Positions 32,930 through 43,789 are shown, counted from the first letter of the stretch. The stretch: 64,000 nt of DNA from Aradus depressus (GCA_963662175.1 OY759215.1:44967213-45031212); one strand, 5' to 3'. Notes: generated from the sequence alone by a model not told the origin. Made by a program: numbers and translations.

Positions 32930-32932
32930 AAA

Positions 32933-33010
32933 TCTGTATGTGTGTGTGTGTCTGTGAACACAATAATTCCCGATAGAATGAATGTATCCACAAGAAATAT
33001 CTTTTGTATG
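32933..33010 (+). mobile_element. HINE-like repeat, right half, broken by the Helitron
   Basis: TCTGTATG, a (GT)n tract and GTCTGTGAACACAATAATTC, then CCCGATAGAATGAATGTATC. It continues the order of the left half at 25500-25604; the remaining 3' part is lost after about 33010. Confidence 0.8.
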
Positions 33011-33106
33011 TAGAGTGAGTGAACCTAGAGCTATCCCCACCCCTTTGAACTATGCCAGTTGTCCTTTAATCTCTACGATGTGTGGGTGGAGTAAGTTTTT
33101 ATTTTG

Positions 33107-33240
33107 TTACTGATGCTTTAAGATTTTATACTTTACATTATTTGTATATTATATTTATTCAATCATAGATGTGCCACTGATGATGACGCTGTTGCGTTGA
33201 AAACCGGTTCTTGTCAAAAATAAAACAGTGGCAAGACGTA
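33107..33240 (+). repeat. Fold-back family, single arm
   Basis: GATGCTTTAAGATTTTAT, TCATAGATGTGCCACTGATG, then GTTGAAAACCGGTTCTTGTC and AAATAAAACAGTGGCAAG. Matches 53050-53185 and one arm of the palindromes at 36500 and 41824. Confidence 0.7.
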
Positions 33241-33525
33241 TTTTATTTCTATGAGCAATCTCGTCCCACAACATCTTACTATCACATATAAATATGTATG
33301 GCGTGAGAGGAATGACGCCTTAAAACACCATTTTTTGGTAACACCTACATAATTAATTTAATAATTTCCAAACGCTTATTGTAGCACATTGTATTTGGTT
33401 TCAAATTGTTCATTTAAATTGTAGAAATTTGTTAAGCCCGATTTCTTAAGGCTGTGTTATACGTAGTATAGAAATGTAATAAGAAGAAGGATCAGAAATG
33501 ACTTCAGGCGCCTTTTTTTTATTAT

Positions 33526-34000
33526 TTATTTTATTTCCGCAACTATACGAAGTACAGGGAACGACACCTATTAATTTTGAGCAGAATCAGCCAAAGGGAA
33601 GAGACGGTGAAGGGTTCGGGGAGAGAGGGGAAGACACAACACAAAAACCCCAAATATCTGCTTAAGTAATGAATGTATCGACACAAAATTTTATATGTAA
33701 ATACAGAGCTCCATGAGGATGACACCCATCAATTTTCAGCCAAATAGGCCAAAAGACCCAACTCAAAAAGCCTAATAATCCCAACTCAAAAAGCCTAATT
33801 ATCCCAACTCAAAAAGCTTAATAATCCCTGATGTAATGTATGGATCAGCACGAAATTTTGTATAGTGATTCAGAACACCCTCAGTAAAACAACTATTAAT
33901 TTTTAGCTAAATCGGTGAATTGATATCGAAGGGAGAGCTAATAAATTGGGGAACTACATTGCTAGTGATTTACCGACAACTGTTTTTACTCAAAATAAGT
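33526..34000 (+). mobile_element. HINE-like repeat with tripled internal segment
   Basis: Starts with ACTATACGAAGTACAGGG and carries two ACGACACCTATTAATTTTGA or ATGACACCCATCAATTTTCA modules. A short CCCAACTCAAAAAGCCTAAT unit is repeated three times at 33758-33826. It ends TTGGGGAACTACATTG and GTGATTTACCGACAAC. Confidence 0.8.
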
Positions 34001-34744
34001 AGCTAGCTCAAAAAACAAATGGAAGCCAATAAAAAAATCTAAAAAAAATCTGATAGCTGCAAGTGATCAATTTGGCCTTCTCTGAGATTATTTTCGTTTT
34101 CACGTTCCTTCTGAGACAGGTGTCATTTCTTAAGACACCTCAAGTGAAGGCTAGTTGTCATATAAGTATTTTAACGAAAACAACAAAAGGAAAAACAATT
34201 TCCTCCTCCCTTGCCCCCCCCCCCCAAATTGTCGATGGGGGACAAACAATGCTCGTTTTTGGACTCCTCCGAAATCCGGTTCTTGGAATGCCGAGGCCGG
34301 GGCGTGTCCCATCTCTTTAGCTCACGGACAGGGACTTTGTCGCCGACAACTCCCGTGTACTTGAAAAGTAGAATGAAATACGGGAAATCCATTTTTCATT
34401 TCAAGCATGAACTTTTTTCTTATTTTTTTGTAGCTGAGGTCATCCAGATTTATTGTACATTTTTTGGAGTGATATGACGTTTTTTTATATTAAATTTATC
34501 TAAAACTTAAAGACATCTTAAAATTTTATAAGGCAATTTTTTTGTAAGGATCAATCAATCCAGGAAACGTCTAAAAAAAAGTGTTTCGAGACGTAATTTT
34601 TTTTTTCAGCATGTTAATTTCCTCTAATTTTGGCCAAAATCTAATGAGATCTAAGTTAGCACATGTGACATTCCCATCTAAAATTTCAACTTTGTTGTGA
34701 CAATCGTTGCAGAGTTTGAGCTCTCACAAATTTCCTTACTTAAA
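34001..34744. other. Unassigned, with a GC-richer patch
   Basis: 34230-34365 is GC-rich (ATGCCGAGGCCGGGGCGTG) and preceded by a C-run at 34214-34225. Frames of 69-88 codons overlap there without a domain. AAACGTCTAAAAAAAAGTG near 34566 resembles the peptide-bearing repeat at 36222 in reverse. Confidence 0.35.
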
Positions 34745-35145
34745 AAAGTTGTCGTAATCACTGGCTGTATACTTCCCTAGAAAAAATTAATCATAATAAA
34801 TTAGCTTTTCGCTACCCCTCCAAAACCAGTCGATGTTTACACTAATAATCATTAGTTGGCTTACATACGGGCTTATACTATGATGGTATTGGCTAATGGG
34901 GTTTTGACTAAAGTATGAATATTCATGTCGATACATTCAGTACATCGACAGTTATTGGGGTTTTTGAGTTGAGCCCCCGTCTGATCCCTCTTTTCTTCGG
35001 ACGATTCCGCTGAAAATTAATAGGTGTCGTACTTAGGTTCTAAATACACATATAAAATTTCTTGTCAATATATGCTTTCTATCCTGCTATTCCACGAGTT
35101 ATCGTGTTCACTGACACACACCAAGTAAAAGACGTACCTACTGTC

Positions 35146-35179
<34 letters not shown>

Positions 35180-35275
35180 ACGATAAACTAGAAATTTCGT
35201 TGAAAACTCCGCATCGAAATTCCAAAATATTACACAACCTCCCTTCATCGTACAGCTGGAGAAGTAAAAATTGAA
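34745..35275 (-). mobile_element. HINE-like repeat, near full length
   Basis: Reverse order: TTCCCTAGAAAAAATTAATC, CCTCCAAAACCAGTCGATG, CATCGACAGTTATTGGGG, CGGACGATTCCGCTGAAAAT, a T-run at about 35145-35169, TCGTTGAAAACTCCGCATCG, and the 5' end ATCGTACAGCTGGAGAAGTA. Confidence 0.85.
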
Positions 35276-36221
35276 TACTTGTCCTGAATAATCTGTTATA
35301 CCTGAAAACAGACATATACTTCGGCCATATATGGAATTTTTCTCTTTTTAAGTCTTCCCTGTAGGTGTCCATGACCTTTGACCATGAAGTCCTTAGAAGA
35401 GTTGAGATTTAAAATGATTTTAAGCAGAAAAGTTCACTCAAATTTATCCGTGTTTTTATCCTGTCTAGAAACCATAAGGGTTTCGGCTCTGGTCTTTGAT
35501 CTTTCAAACCTTAAAGAGAGAATAAAAAAAGAAGAGTGAAAAAATGCAATGACTGAAGCCTTCTTCTAGTGAATTCTCCAATGTCCATTCCGCTGGAATT
35601 ATCTTTCGTGACACTTCCTTCCATTTCATTTTAAAGAATACGATACAATTAAGATAAAAGTGGATAAGAAAATTTAGAATTAATTATGGACCTAAATGTG
35701 GTGCGATAAAATGAAATAGGACCGCTAAAGGATTCAAAGAAGATGAAGAGAAAAAAATACTAACCGACAACTGAGAGAAGCGGAACGTCAAGTAAGGCAA
35801 TCTTGACGGTAACTCTTTCCACTGAGAAAAATTATATATTTATAGCGTTGAATCCTTATATTTTTTTCCTTTGGCAATCTTAAGGTCTTGTTGCAATGTT
35901 TTTATTTTCTTATACCATTAATATAAGAGTATATAATCGTGCAAAAATCTACTTTTCAACGGAATTTCACACTTCAAGGTCTCCTGAATACGTTTTGACC
36001 ATTTTCCATGATGCCTGTTTGTGCTGTCTGAAAACGAATGTCATTGAAGTATGTGCGCAAGACCGCAACAGGTCCTTCGCTCATCACTAGGACGTCTATC
36101 CTAATTTAACGTGCATATTTCTTTATCCTTAACGAAACTGACATGAGCCTGTACGATAGGGGGGGGGGGGGGGGGGGAGGGGGGGATTCTCTGCACCGTG
36201 TATATAAAATACAATTTTTGA
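35276..36221. other. No recognised gene
   Basis: AT-rich. A GTTTTGACCATTTTCCATGA segment near 35992 recurs near 40600 as GTTTTGATCATTTTTGCCAT. A poly-G tract lies at 36160-36184. Confidence 0.4.
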
Positions 36222-36320
36222 AGGCCGCCCGTTTTGCGAAATACATGCCGAAAACTGCCTTGAAATTACGTCTCAAAATCACATTTTTTTAGACGTTTTA
36301 AACATTTACGGAAGAACTGT
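36222..36320 (+). pseudogene. Degenerate copy of the YMPK peptide repeat
   Basis: The frame reads AARFAKYMPKTALKLRLKIT, then a stop within the T-run. It is related to 23810-23947 and 40883-40957 but closed earlier. Confidence 0.4.
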
Positions 36321-36499
36321 TAGTTATATCAGAAATAGATTTTCGGTCAAGACTAACCAGATATTTTTGAGAGTTTTTAAAATTTCCCCATATTGTCTGC
36401 TTCTATTGAAAGGATTATACGATGTGACTGAAAATTATTATCCATATGAAAAAGGAAGATGTTGTGGGACGAGATTTCTCATAGAAATAAAAGAAGTTG

Positions 36500-36697
36500 T
36501 CTTCCACTCTTTTATTTGCGACTAGAACCAGTTTTGAACGAAACTGTGTCATGATCAGTGACATCCCACCCGTACAGTGTGGAGTCTAAAGTAGTTCTTT
36601 AGACGTCACTCTGTACGGGTGGGAAGTGCCACTGATGATGACACATTTGATTTGAAACCCAGTTCTCGTCGCAAATAAAACATTGCGAAGAATAAAT
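36500..36697. repeat. Fold-back palindrome, about 200 bp
   Basis: Arms 36500-36582 and 36606-36697 are inverted: both have CACT..GTACGGGTGGGA, CACTGATGATGACACA-like, AAAC..GGTTCT and GTCGCAAATAAAA. The centre closes with GTCTAAAG pairing with CTTTAGAC. The outer flank GATGTTGTGGGACGAGATTT also appears inverted at about 33255. Confidence 0.85.
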
Positions 36698-37176
36698 TGT
36701 AATCACATTTATATCTACTTTGCGACCACAATATCCATCCAGGCTTTCTCAATAGCAGTCGTCCAAGGCAGTTTTTCTCTGTTAATGAATGCCTGATAAA
36801 GCGGTTGACGTTAACAGATGTGTTTACAGGTTGACAGTAGGACGATAAGAAGGGGAGCATGGAATGATATACTTTCGCTATGTCACCGCTACGTGATCGA
36901 AAGTTGTCACCTGAAGAAGAGGTCACTGATGAAGAAGTGAGTTCGAAAATGGATCAATTGACACAGCCAGGAAACGGACAGTCACTCATACCGCTTTCCT
37001 TTTTCATTAATTGTCGAAAAGTGATTGAAATCGAACGCACTACACTTTATCAAGTGAACTTTCTTCGTTGCTTGCTGATTACCACTAGATTGCGGATAGA
37101 TGTCGTAACTGTTAATGACTTGGGTGGTACTCGAAACTTTGTTTCGGAGAGGACTAGATACATATTATTATATACA

Positions 37177-37262
37177 GAGGGCGCCGGTAGCTCGGAGGTA
37201 GCGTGGTAGCCTACTGAGATCAAGAACTCGTGTTCGAAACCCGGCCGAGGCCCTTGGGTTTT
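37177..37262 (+). mobile_element. tRNA-SINE head only
   Basis: GAGGGCGCCGGTAGCTCGGAGG with an A box variant, a B box GTTCGAAACCC and GGCCGAGGCCC, then a T-run. The body is absent. Acceptor-stem pairing is too poor for a functional tRNA. Confidence 0.75.
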
Positions 37263-40017
37263 TTATTTAAAGAAAATAATAGTTTGGCTTTTTTCCTTTT
37301 GACCATCAAATAATTTTACAACTCCATCGGTTGTGTCTTATCATTAGTTATAAACATATGCTAGAAATACATTTTGCGGAGAAGAGCGCGTGAAATGTCC
37401 CATCCTAAATTTTATTTCCTCATAAAGTCTGAGCTGTTGATAAATGGTCGTTAAACGTCTTCTTTGGACAGATTTTGAAGTACCATTAAAATGAACACAT
37501 AATTCTGTCATTAAAGCTTTTTGATTTTGTTTATCGCTTCCTTTATTTCGTTTTTATCTCCTTTGATGCTTTTTTTTTTTGTTATTATTATTATATTTAT
37601 TCTTCTATTTTTTTGAATAAATAATAAAAAACAACAAATAAATAAAAAAATAATTTATTTAATTTTTTGTTTATATCTCATTTTTAGAATAATAATAGTG
37701 TCAAGAAATTGTGCATGATACCTCGAACCAATTTCCAAACAGAAAATATCTAAGTATGCTAAAGCTTCCCAGCTTTATTTACTTTTGAAGAAAACAGAAG
37801 GTCAGCATAAAGAATGCAATAAAAAAATTAACAATTTATTTTTAAACGTAACGTAAGCCAACTAGATGGAAACACGTATTTTAAGCTGTCTGCATAGCTC
37901 CCGACTGTGCGTGCTATCTTCAAACTATAGACTTTTTCCCTTCCACAAGAAATTAGCTAAAGAAAAAAAAATATATTAAAAAAAGAATTAATAACAAGTT
38001 CGTGAGGGGATGTTGATGAAGAAGAGGTCACATGGTGAAGCGGCTGGGTAATACATCTCGTGACCAGGAGAGAAGACTTGAACGGTAGTATAGAAACGGT
38101 GGCGGCTCTGGAGATCTGCCTCAGCCACAGGAGGTCTACATTGTATAAGGCCACAACCACAACCTATCTTAATGGAATCATCTCTTGGAAGGACACGAGG
38201 ATATAAAATACAAAAATAAAAAAAATATATATATATATAATAAAATAAAAAGAAGAGGGGAGATGAGTAGGAGCCACACCCAAGAAGCTACAAGGCCAGT
38301 CCATATTAGACTACGTGTTCTTCATGACCGTTATAGTCTCCCTACTTACTGGAAAAAATCCTTGGGTAGTTCCTCGTTATCAATGAAGAATAACAATATT
38401 TTGTCTTGTTAAGTTCTTTCGCCCATGAATTTTAAACAATGGAGAAATGAAAAAAATATATATATTTTTTTACAAAGGATTTTGGTTCATAGGAAAACAG
38501 ACAGGGAAGCTGATTATTATCATTTTTTTCAGTGCTTTCTAAATAATAACATTTATTCACTTCCACTTTAAGAATAAATAAATAAAATAGGCTAAGAACA
38601 CATTTCATAATAATATAAAATAATAATACCTAAATGAAATAAATAAATAAAACTATAAATTAAAAAAAAAATAGTAGTAATATAATTATATAACAATAAT
38701 AAAATAAAAATGAATAACATAATGAAAAAAAAAATACTAATAATACAATTTAAAAAAATAATAGGTTTGATAGTTCACAGAATCCGCACTTTCGCAGTGA
38801 AATTTCTTTTGTAAATATATGTTTGATTGTAAAATACATTTATTTCATTGATTTTAAAAACAAAGCTAACATTTTGTTTGTCTGCAAAATACCAATGAGA
38901 ATCTTTAAGAAATTTTTAATTCTCTTCCTGCTTTTCGCTCAGCAAATAATTCAATTGTGGTATACAAGTCAATTTGTATGTTTTATATATTTTATTTACA
39001 TATTCTTGTTATTATTACTTGTACTTATATCATTGTCATTTCGTTCATAACATTTACAGCATTTACAGGAGTATGAAACAATAGCTTTGTGATAGCTGAA
39101 ATAAGTAAAACAAACCATTGCGACCATTTTACCGAAGCACTATATTTTCTAACGTCTTATGATCACATTGTTCAAATGTTTAGATTCGCGACGATGTTTT
39201 TGAGGTAGGCGATATAGTTTTCTCGATAGCTTACACTATTCTAGCAGCTACTCGTTGCACTTCTTGCAGCCTTCCCTTCTCTCCCCTTCGCGATTCTCCT
39301 TTTCCTTTTATGATGCTCGAGTAACTTTGTAATCTTTATTCGCCAGTCTTGCATTCTTCAAAAGAGTGCCCTAGTAGATATGACCAATCCCGGGCACGAG
39401 TGACAATAACTAACTATTTCCAAGGTATATTTAGTCCGCCATGTGTCTTCATTAGTTTTTGATAGAGGCCCACTCGACTAACATTAAATACTTTCTTTTT
39501 TTGCCCCAAATCTTTTCACCCATTTATTGCTTGACTCTTTTGAAAACTGTTGAGAAAAAAAAAATAAAAATTTTTTTACGATGTTCTTTCCTCTGAAGTT
39601 TCTCTTAGTGGGAGCTTGAGGCCTCCAAAAGTTGCTCGCTTAACGACCCACATCACGTCTTGGCTCTGATTTAGAACCACAACTTCTCAGGTCAGATGAG
39701 TCAGCCCGGCACCTCCTTCTTCTTCTGGAAACATCTGACCAACAGGAAACAACTTAAGCCCACTACTTTCTCTTGTTTTTATTCCCGATGTTAAAAAAAA
39801 AAATAATAAAATCAATCGAACCTTGTTCAGGAAACTACTTTTAACAGGCAAAAGGACTCCGCCCACGTTGAGGTTTATTTAATCATTCAGGTAGAAGGTC
39901 AGGACCGACTTGGAAGCAACAGAACGGTGTCAAGTTTCAAGAACTCGCTAATGTTGGACGTCTTTTCCATAAGAAGAAAGTTTGAAATATTTATTCATTT
40001 TTTTATTTTCTTAGACC
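37263..40017. other. Long AT-rich region with little structure
   Basis: I find no gene. It holds A/T homopolymers (37568-37680, 38580-38760), a (TA)n tract near 38224-38240, a SINE tail fragment at about 39372-39415 (CCCGGGCACGAGTGACAATA), and no frame above 75 codons with recognisable content. Confidence 0.45.
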
Positions 40018-40245
40018 TATAGCCGGGCTTTAACTAGGAGGTCATATTGCCTACTTCCAGAGCGCTCGTTCGTCTCTCTGGAGGACATGAGCACGTATTT
40101 ACTGTGGGAGTCCTAAATTCTACTTACCCAGGTTTATTCACCTAGGATAAGGGTTTTGAACGAGTACTTGACATCGTACAATCTCGGGAACATCGTTTAA
40201 CATATCATCCGAAAGACGGCGTGCTCATGGTTTTTTCACCAGCCA
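40018..40245 (-). mobile_element. tRNA-SINE body, head missing
   Basis: GCCGGGCTTTAACTAGGAGG, CAGAGCGCTCGTTCGTC, GGGAGTCCTAAATTCTAC and GACGGCGTGCTC, followed by a T-run; the A and B boxes are lost. Confidence 0.8.
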
Positions 40246-40343
40246 CATAAAAACAGACGGGTTTATACTTATAGTACAAAGAAGTATTGTAATCGTACAA
40301 CAAATGGAGGTCAAATATTAAAGTTGTATTTTCACATTTCCAG

Positions 40344-40570
40344 GGGGGCGCAGATAACTCAGTACGCGTGCTTTGTATGGGACGTTAAACGATGTTCCCG
40401 AGCCCGTGCGATGCCAGGTAATCGTTAAAGACCCCTGCCCTAGGTGATTAACAATTTAGAACTCACACAGTAGAGTTGGACTCGTGTCCATCAGCGCGAA
40501 GAAAGAGCGCTCTGGTAGTAGGCGATATGACCACACAGTTAAAGCCCGGGCTTGAGTCATAATAACAAAC
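40344..40570 (+). mobile_element. tRNA-SINE with internal deletion of the B box
   Basis: The head GGGGCGCAGATAACTCAGTA runs straight into TATGGGACGTTAAACGATG, so about 100 bases including the B box are deleted. The body and AGCCCGGGCTTGAGTCATAA end are complete. Confidence 0.8.
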
Positions 40571-40882
40571 TAATTAACGTTTCAAGGTACTCTGAATACG
40601 TTTTGATCATTTTTGCCATGATATCTGTCTGTGCGTCTGTGTATGTGATTGGAACTTTGTGGCGCTCTTTACTGGAAGATTATTGTAGCTACGAACTTGA
40701 TATTTGAAATTGAGAAGTCACATTAGATTTTGGGAAAAACCGGATGGAAATTAAAACCACTTTACTTTAGAGTTTAGGTTTATTTTACAAGGTACCACTT
40801 GTATTTATGATCTAATAAAAAAGCCTTTAAATAAAAGTCGTAGAATAAAGTAAAGGCACATTATATGTTCTTTAAGGAATAC

Positions 40883-40957
40883 ATGCCGAAAACCGTCCTA
40901 AAACGTCGTCAAACTCATTTTTTTAGACGTGTACTAGACTTACGCAAAAAGGGCTAG
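40883..40957 (+). pseudogene. YMPK peptide repeat, second open copy
   Basis: Twenty-four codons and a stop: MPKTVLKRRQTHFFRRVLDL then RKKG and TAG. Frame and stop position agree with 23810-23947. The parent protein is unknown. Confidence 0.4.
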
Positions 40958-41039
40958 TCTTTAAATTTGAGGTATGACCAAAGTTATAGCGCCACAAAGA
41001 ATATAAAGTAAATTTACGTCGGGAATATTTCAAAGGTTA

Positions 41040-41375
41040 GGTTTTATGACTTATGCCCGGGCTTTAACTAAGAGGTCATATCGCCTACTACCAGAGCGCT
41101 CTTTCGTCACTCTGGTGGACATGAGCCCGACTCTACTGTGGGAGTCCTAAATTTTGCCTACCCTAAATTTTTATTCATCTAGGGTAGGGATCTTTAACGA
41201 GTACCTGACATCGTACAGGCTCGGGACCATCGCTTAACGTCCCATCCGAAGGACGGCCTGCTTAAATTTATTTTACCTCCCAGATAAAATAAACTAAGGG
41301 CCTCGGTCGGGTTACGAACCCACGTTCTTTAGCTCAGAAGTCAAGCACGCATACCACTAAGCTACCGGCGCCCTC
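41040..41375 (-). mobile_element. tRNA-SINE, complete copy
   Basis: Full reverse copy from GACTTATGCCCGGGC to CTACCGGCGCCCTC. The B box appears as GGTTACGAACCC on plus and the A box as CTAAGCTACC. Both carry single changes from the perfect boxes at 6524. Confidence 0.88.
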
Positions 41376-41587
41376 AAACATATTTCAAAGTAATGTTTAA
41401 ATTGTATCGCTTAGCAACGAATTACAAGACATATTTTTATTGTTGCTAGTGTTTTGCTTAAAATAATAAAAAGAAAAAAAAAGTGAAGTGGCTATTCTAT
41501 ACTTCCTCAAACCAACCACTTTTGTACAAATCACTCTCCGTCCCCCATTTGTTTTCCAACTCGGGAGAGATGGACGTTTCGTATCCA

Positions 41588-41810
41588 ATAATAATAATAA
41601 TAATATTTATTTCTGTTAAACCATAATATAGTAATAGGATAGATCATAAAAACCAAGCTAGCTTATAAATGAGATACATAAACGGTTGTTAACTGCTAGG
41701 GTCAGACACACATGTGATTAGTAATAATAATACTAGTTAAAAATAAACTAAAAATGACTACTAGAAGTACAAAAATAATAATAATTATTATAATAATAAC
41801 GCATTGAAAT
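41588..41810 (+). repeat. (AAT)n-associated dispersed repeat, copy 3
   Basis: (AAT)n, a TATTTATTTCTGTTAAACCA segment, GTAATAGGATAG, GACACACATGTGATTAGTAA and AGTACAAAAATAATAATAA. Same order as 58198-58400. Confidence 0.75.
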
Positions 41811-41823
41811 GAACGACGTAGTT

Positions 41824-41973
41824 TTTCCACTGTTTTGTTTTTGACCAGAACTGGTTTTCAACTGTGTCATCAGTGAGAGTGTTGAGTTGGATACCACACT
41901 ACACAGGTAATGTACCACTGATGAGGACGCAGTTGAGTTGAGAATTGGTTTTGGTAAAAAAAAAAAAGTGGGA
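41824..41973. repeat. Fold-back palindrome, about 150 bp
   Basis: Left arm CCACTGTTTTGTTTTTGACC, AGAACTGGTTTTCAACTGTG, TCATCAGTG. Right arm is its inverted copy: CCACTGATGAGGACGCAGTT, GAGAATTGGTTTTGG and AAGTGGGAAG. Same family as 36500-36697. Confidence 0.85.
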
Positions 41974-42017
41974 AGACACAACATCACATATCACATATCA
42001 ATATTAAGTTTTTTTAC

Positions 42018-42243
42018 TGGGAGGTAGAATAAAATTGGGCACGAAATCCTTCGTATGGGATGTTAAGCGATGGTCCCAAGTCTATACGTTGCCAGATAGG
42101 TACTCGATAAAGAACCTTACCTTAGGTAACTGAACCAGGGTAGGCAAAATTTAGGATTCCCGTTGTAGGGCTCATGTCCAATCTGGTAATAGGCTATATG
42201 ACCTCGTAGTTAATGCCCGGGCATAAGTTATAATAACTAACAG
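42018..42243 (+). mobile_element. tRNA-SINE body
   Basis: ACTGGGAGGTAGAATAAAAT, TTCGTATGGGATGTTAAGCG, GATAGGTACTCGATAAAGAA and TGCCCGGGCATAAGTTATAA. No tRNA head. Confidence 0.75.
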
Positions 42244-42410
42244 TAGACAATTTTTTAAATTATAATTTAAATTGTGACAAATATTTTTTATAGTTTTTCC
42301 ATAAATGTATTTTTTACAATTATAATTCGGGATGTTCTTACATACCTTCCTCAGGTCACACTCACACAATGTACAAAATATAGGAAATACAGAATAATAA
42401 CAATAAGAAA
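42244..42410 (+). repeat. (AAT)n-associated dispersed repeat, 3' part
   Basis: TTTTTCCATAAATGTATTTT, GGGATGTTCTTACATACCTT, CCTCAGGTCACACTCACAC, AATGTACAAAATATAGGAAA. It abuts a SINE, as in the other copies. Confidence 0.65.
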
Positions 42411-42483
42411 TCGACGACGTATACCTAACATATAGCCTTTTTATAGTTGTTCTTTACATATAACAACAGGAGGTAACAAAATG

Positions 42484-42555
42484 GCTGTTCCCAGCCGATG
42501 TAATGTGAGGTACTCGTTAAAGACCCCCATGCTCTATTGAACCTGGGTAGGCCAC
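42484..42555 (+). mobile_element. tRNA-SINE middle fragment
   Basis: GTTCCCAGCCGATGTAATG, GGTACTCGTTAAAGACCCCC, CTGGGTAGGCCA. Confidence 0.65.
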
Positions 42556-42579
42556 TCTCTGAATCACGCTGTCAAACGA

Positions 42580-42715
42580 AGCAAATAAAACCGTTGACGC
42601 CAGGACTTTCATATACCCAGTAATGTCAGTTTGAAACGAATTTGAGATGGGAGAGGGAGAGTAATCTGTGCGTAATTCGTTGGTATAATAAAGTCCTGAT
42701 ATGGCCACATTATAC
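42580..42715 (-). repeat. Dispersed repeat shared with 46823-46905 and 54941-55050
   Basis: In reverse: CAGGACTTTATTATACCAAC, CAGATTACTCTCCCTCTCCC, CAAACTGACATTACTGGGTA. The two other loci show the same order on plus. Confidence 0.7.
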
Positions 42716-43537
42716 ATACTTCCGATTAGAGATTAATGATTAATGAAATATTAGCCGAAATGTATTTTTGGAGTGTCGGAATCTCAAACGTTTCCTCTCG
42801 AACTATGACTTTTATCAAAATCTAGTTTTAGATTCAAGATTCCATGGGAATTTGGAAATTCCGAATTCTAAAACAGGAATCCAAATAGGATTCAAATGAT
42901 TACAAATGAATTTTTCGTAGGATACTTTATCTCTATTACTGGATGACAGAGATACATGAAAAATAAATAAAAGATCTACAAGCATCTAAATAATAACTCA
43001 ATTTGAAAAATATTTTGAATATTTCGCACATTTTTTGAAGTTACGAAAATTTATTTAAGAAATGGTATGTGTTATCGTAACGGTGAACCATCCAACAAGA
43101 ATTTCTCTAATTCTGGTTGTAGATAAAAAAATTCCAAATTTGGTTTGAAAAAAACTATCTTAATGGCTCTGCTAGAACTGAAAAAGCAAATTTTTATTAT
43201 AGTTATTAGCTACCTGGTTCCCCTATTTTTTTTTTTAACTACAAAATGTTGTTTATAGTTTCTAAATGTTGTTTTTATGTTATTCAAATTATTATATTAT
43301 AGCTATACGAAGTAGAGAGTGATTAATATAATGTAATTATAGTTATGTTTTTTATAAGTTTCGTTCTCTAGTTGATAGTAAGATAATTAATTACGTTTCT
43401 CAATGTATTTTCATTTGTTGCAGGTTCGTATTTCACGACTACTTTTATGACTACACGTCAGTGAAAAAGCTCGGGGTAAGCTATACTTTAAGAGCGGTTC
43501 ATAGAACTTTTGAAATTTTCAGCTAATTATCAAAATG
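42716..43537. other. No recognised feature
   Basis: AT-rich with a T-run near 43226-43237 and no gene. Confidence 0.4.
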
Positions 43538-43712
43538 CCGCAGCTCAGAGGTGCTATACAGTGCGGTCTTTCGAAGGATGGTCCCGAGCCTGCGTGATCA
43601 AATACTCTTTTAAGACCCCGAGGGAATTTAGGATTTCCAAAGTAGAATCGGGACCACCAGAAAAAATGAGCGCTCTGATAGGCGATATGACCACAAACAA
43701 ACAAGCAAAACT
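43538..43712 (+). mobile_element. tRNA-SINE, degraded
   Basis: CCGCAGCTCAGAGGTGC head remnant, TCGAAGGATGGTCCCGAGCC, GGATTTCCAAAGTAGAATCG, GAGCGCTCTGATAGGCGATA. The B box is gone. Confidence 0.65.
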
Positions 43713-43789
43713 ATTTTAGCAAGAAAGAGTAGTTACTCTTGCTCTCAAATTTTCTTTATAATATTTTGCCAAAGCGATAGCATGTTGTG

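Larger units (their letters stand above)
25605..32932 (-). mobile_element. Helentron-type Helitron, about 7.3 kb, nearly intact
   Basis: The 5' end is at about 32932 and the 3' end at about 25605, read on the minus strand. The ends are set by the interrupted HINE-like repeat: its left half stops at about 25604 and its right half restarts at 32933. A 16-bp perfect inverted repeat, TTGACGTGACTACGTC, lies at 25628-25643 and, inverted, at 32914-32929. Between the left copy and the element end is a hairpin-prone segment (CCGGCCGTAAACCG, with GTAAA/TTTAC). A subterminal inverted repeat plus terminal hairpin is known from Helitron2/Helentron elements, which also carry a C-terminal endonuclease domain as here. 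TCTGT occurs at both outer junctions (25600-25604 and 32933-32937); Helitrons normally make no target duplication, and the target repeat itself is rich in TCTGT. Confidence 0.85.

Noticed and set aside
36880..37209. 109-codon plus frame (MSPLRDRKLSPEEEVTDEEV)
   Set aside because: It runs into the SINE head at 37177, overlaps a similar minus frame and has no domain.
38823..39050. 75-codon hydrophobic frame resembling a membrane protein
   Set aside because: The hydrophobicity follows from T-rich sequence; no start context or similarity.
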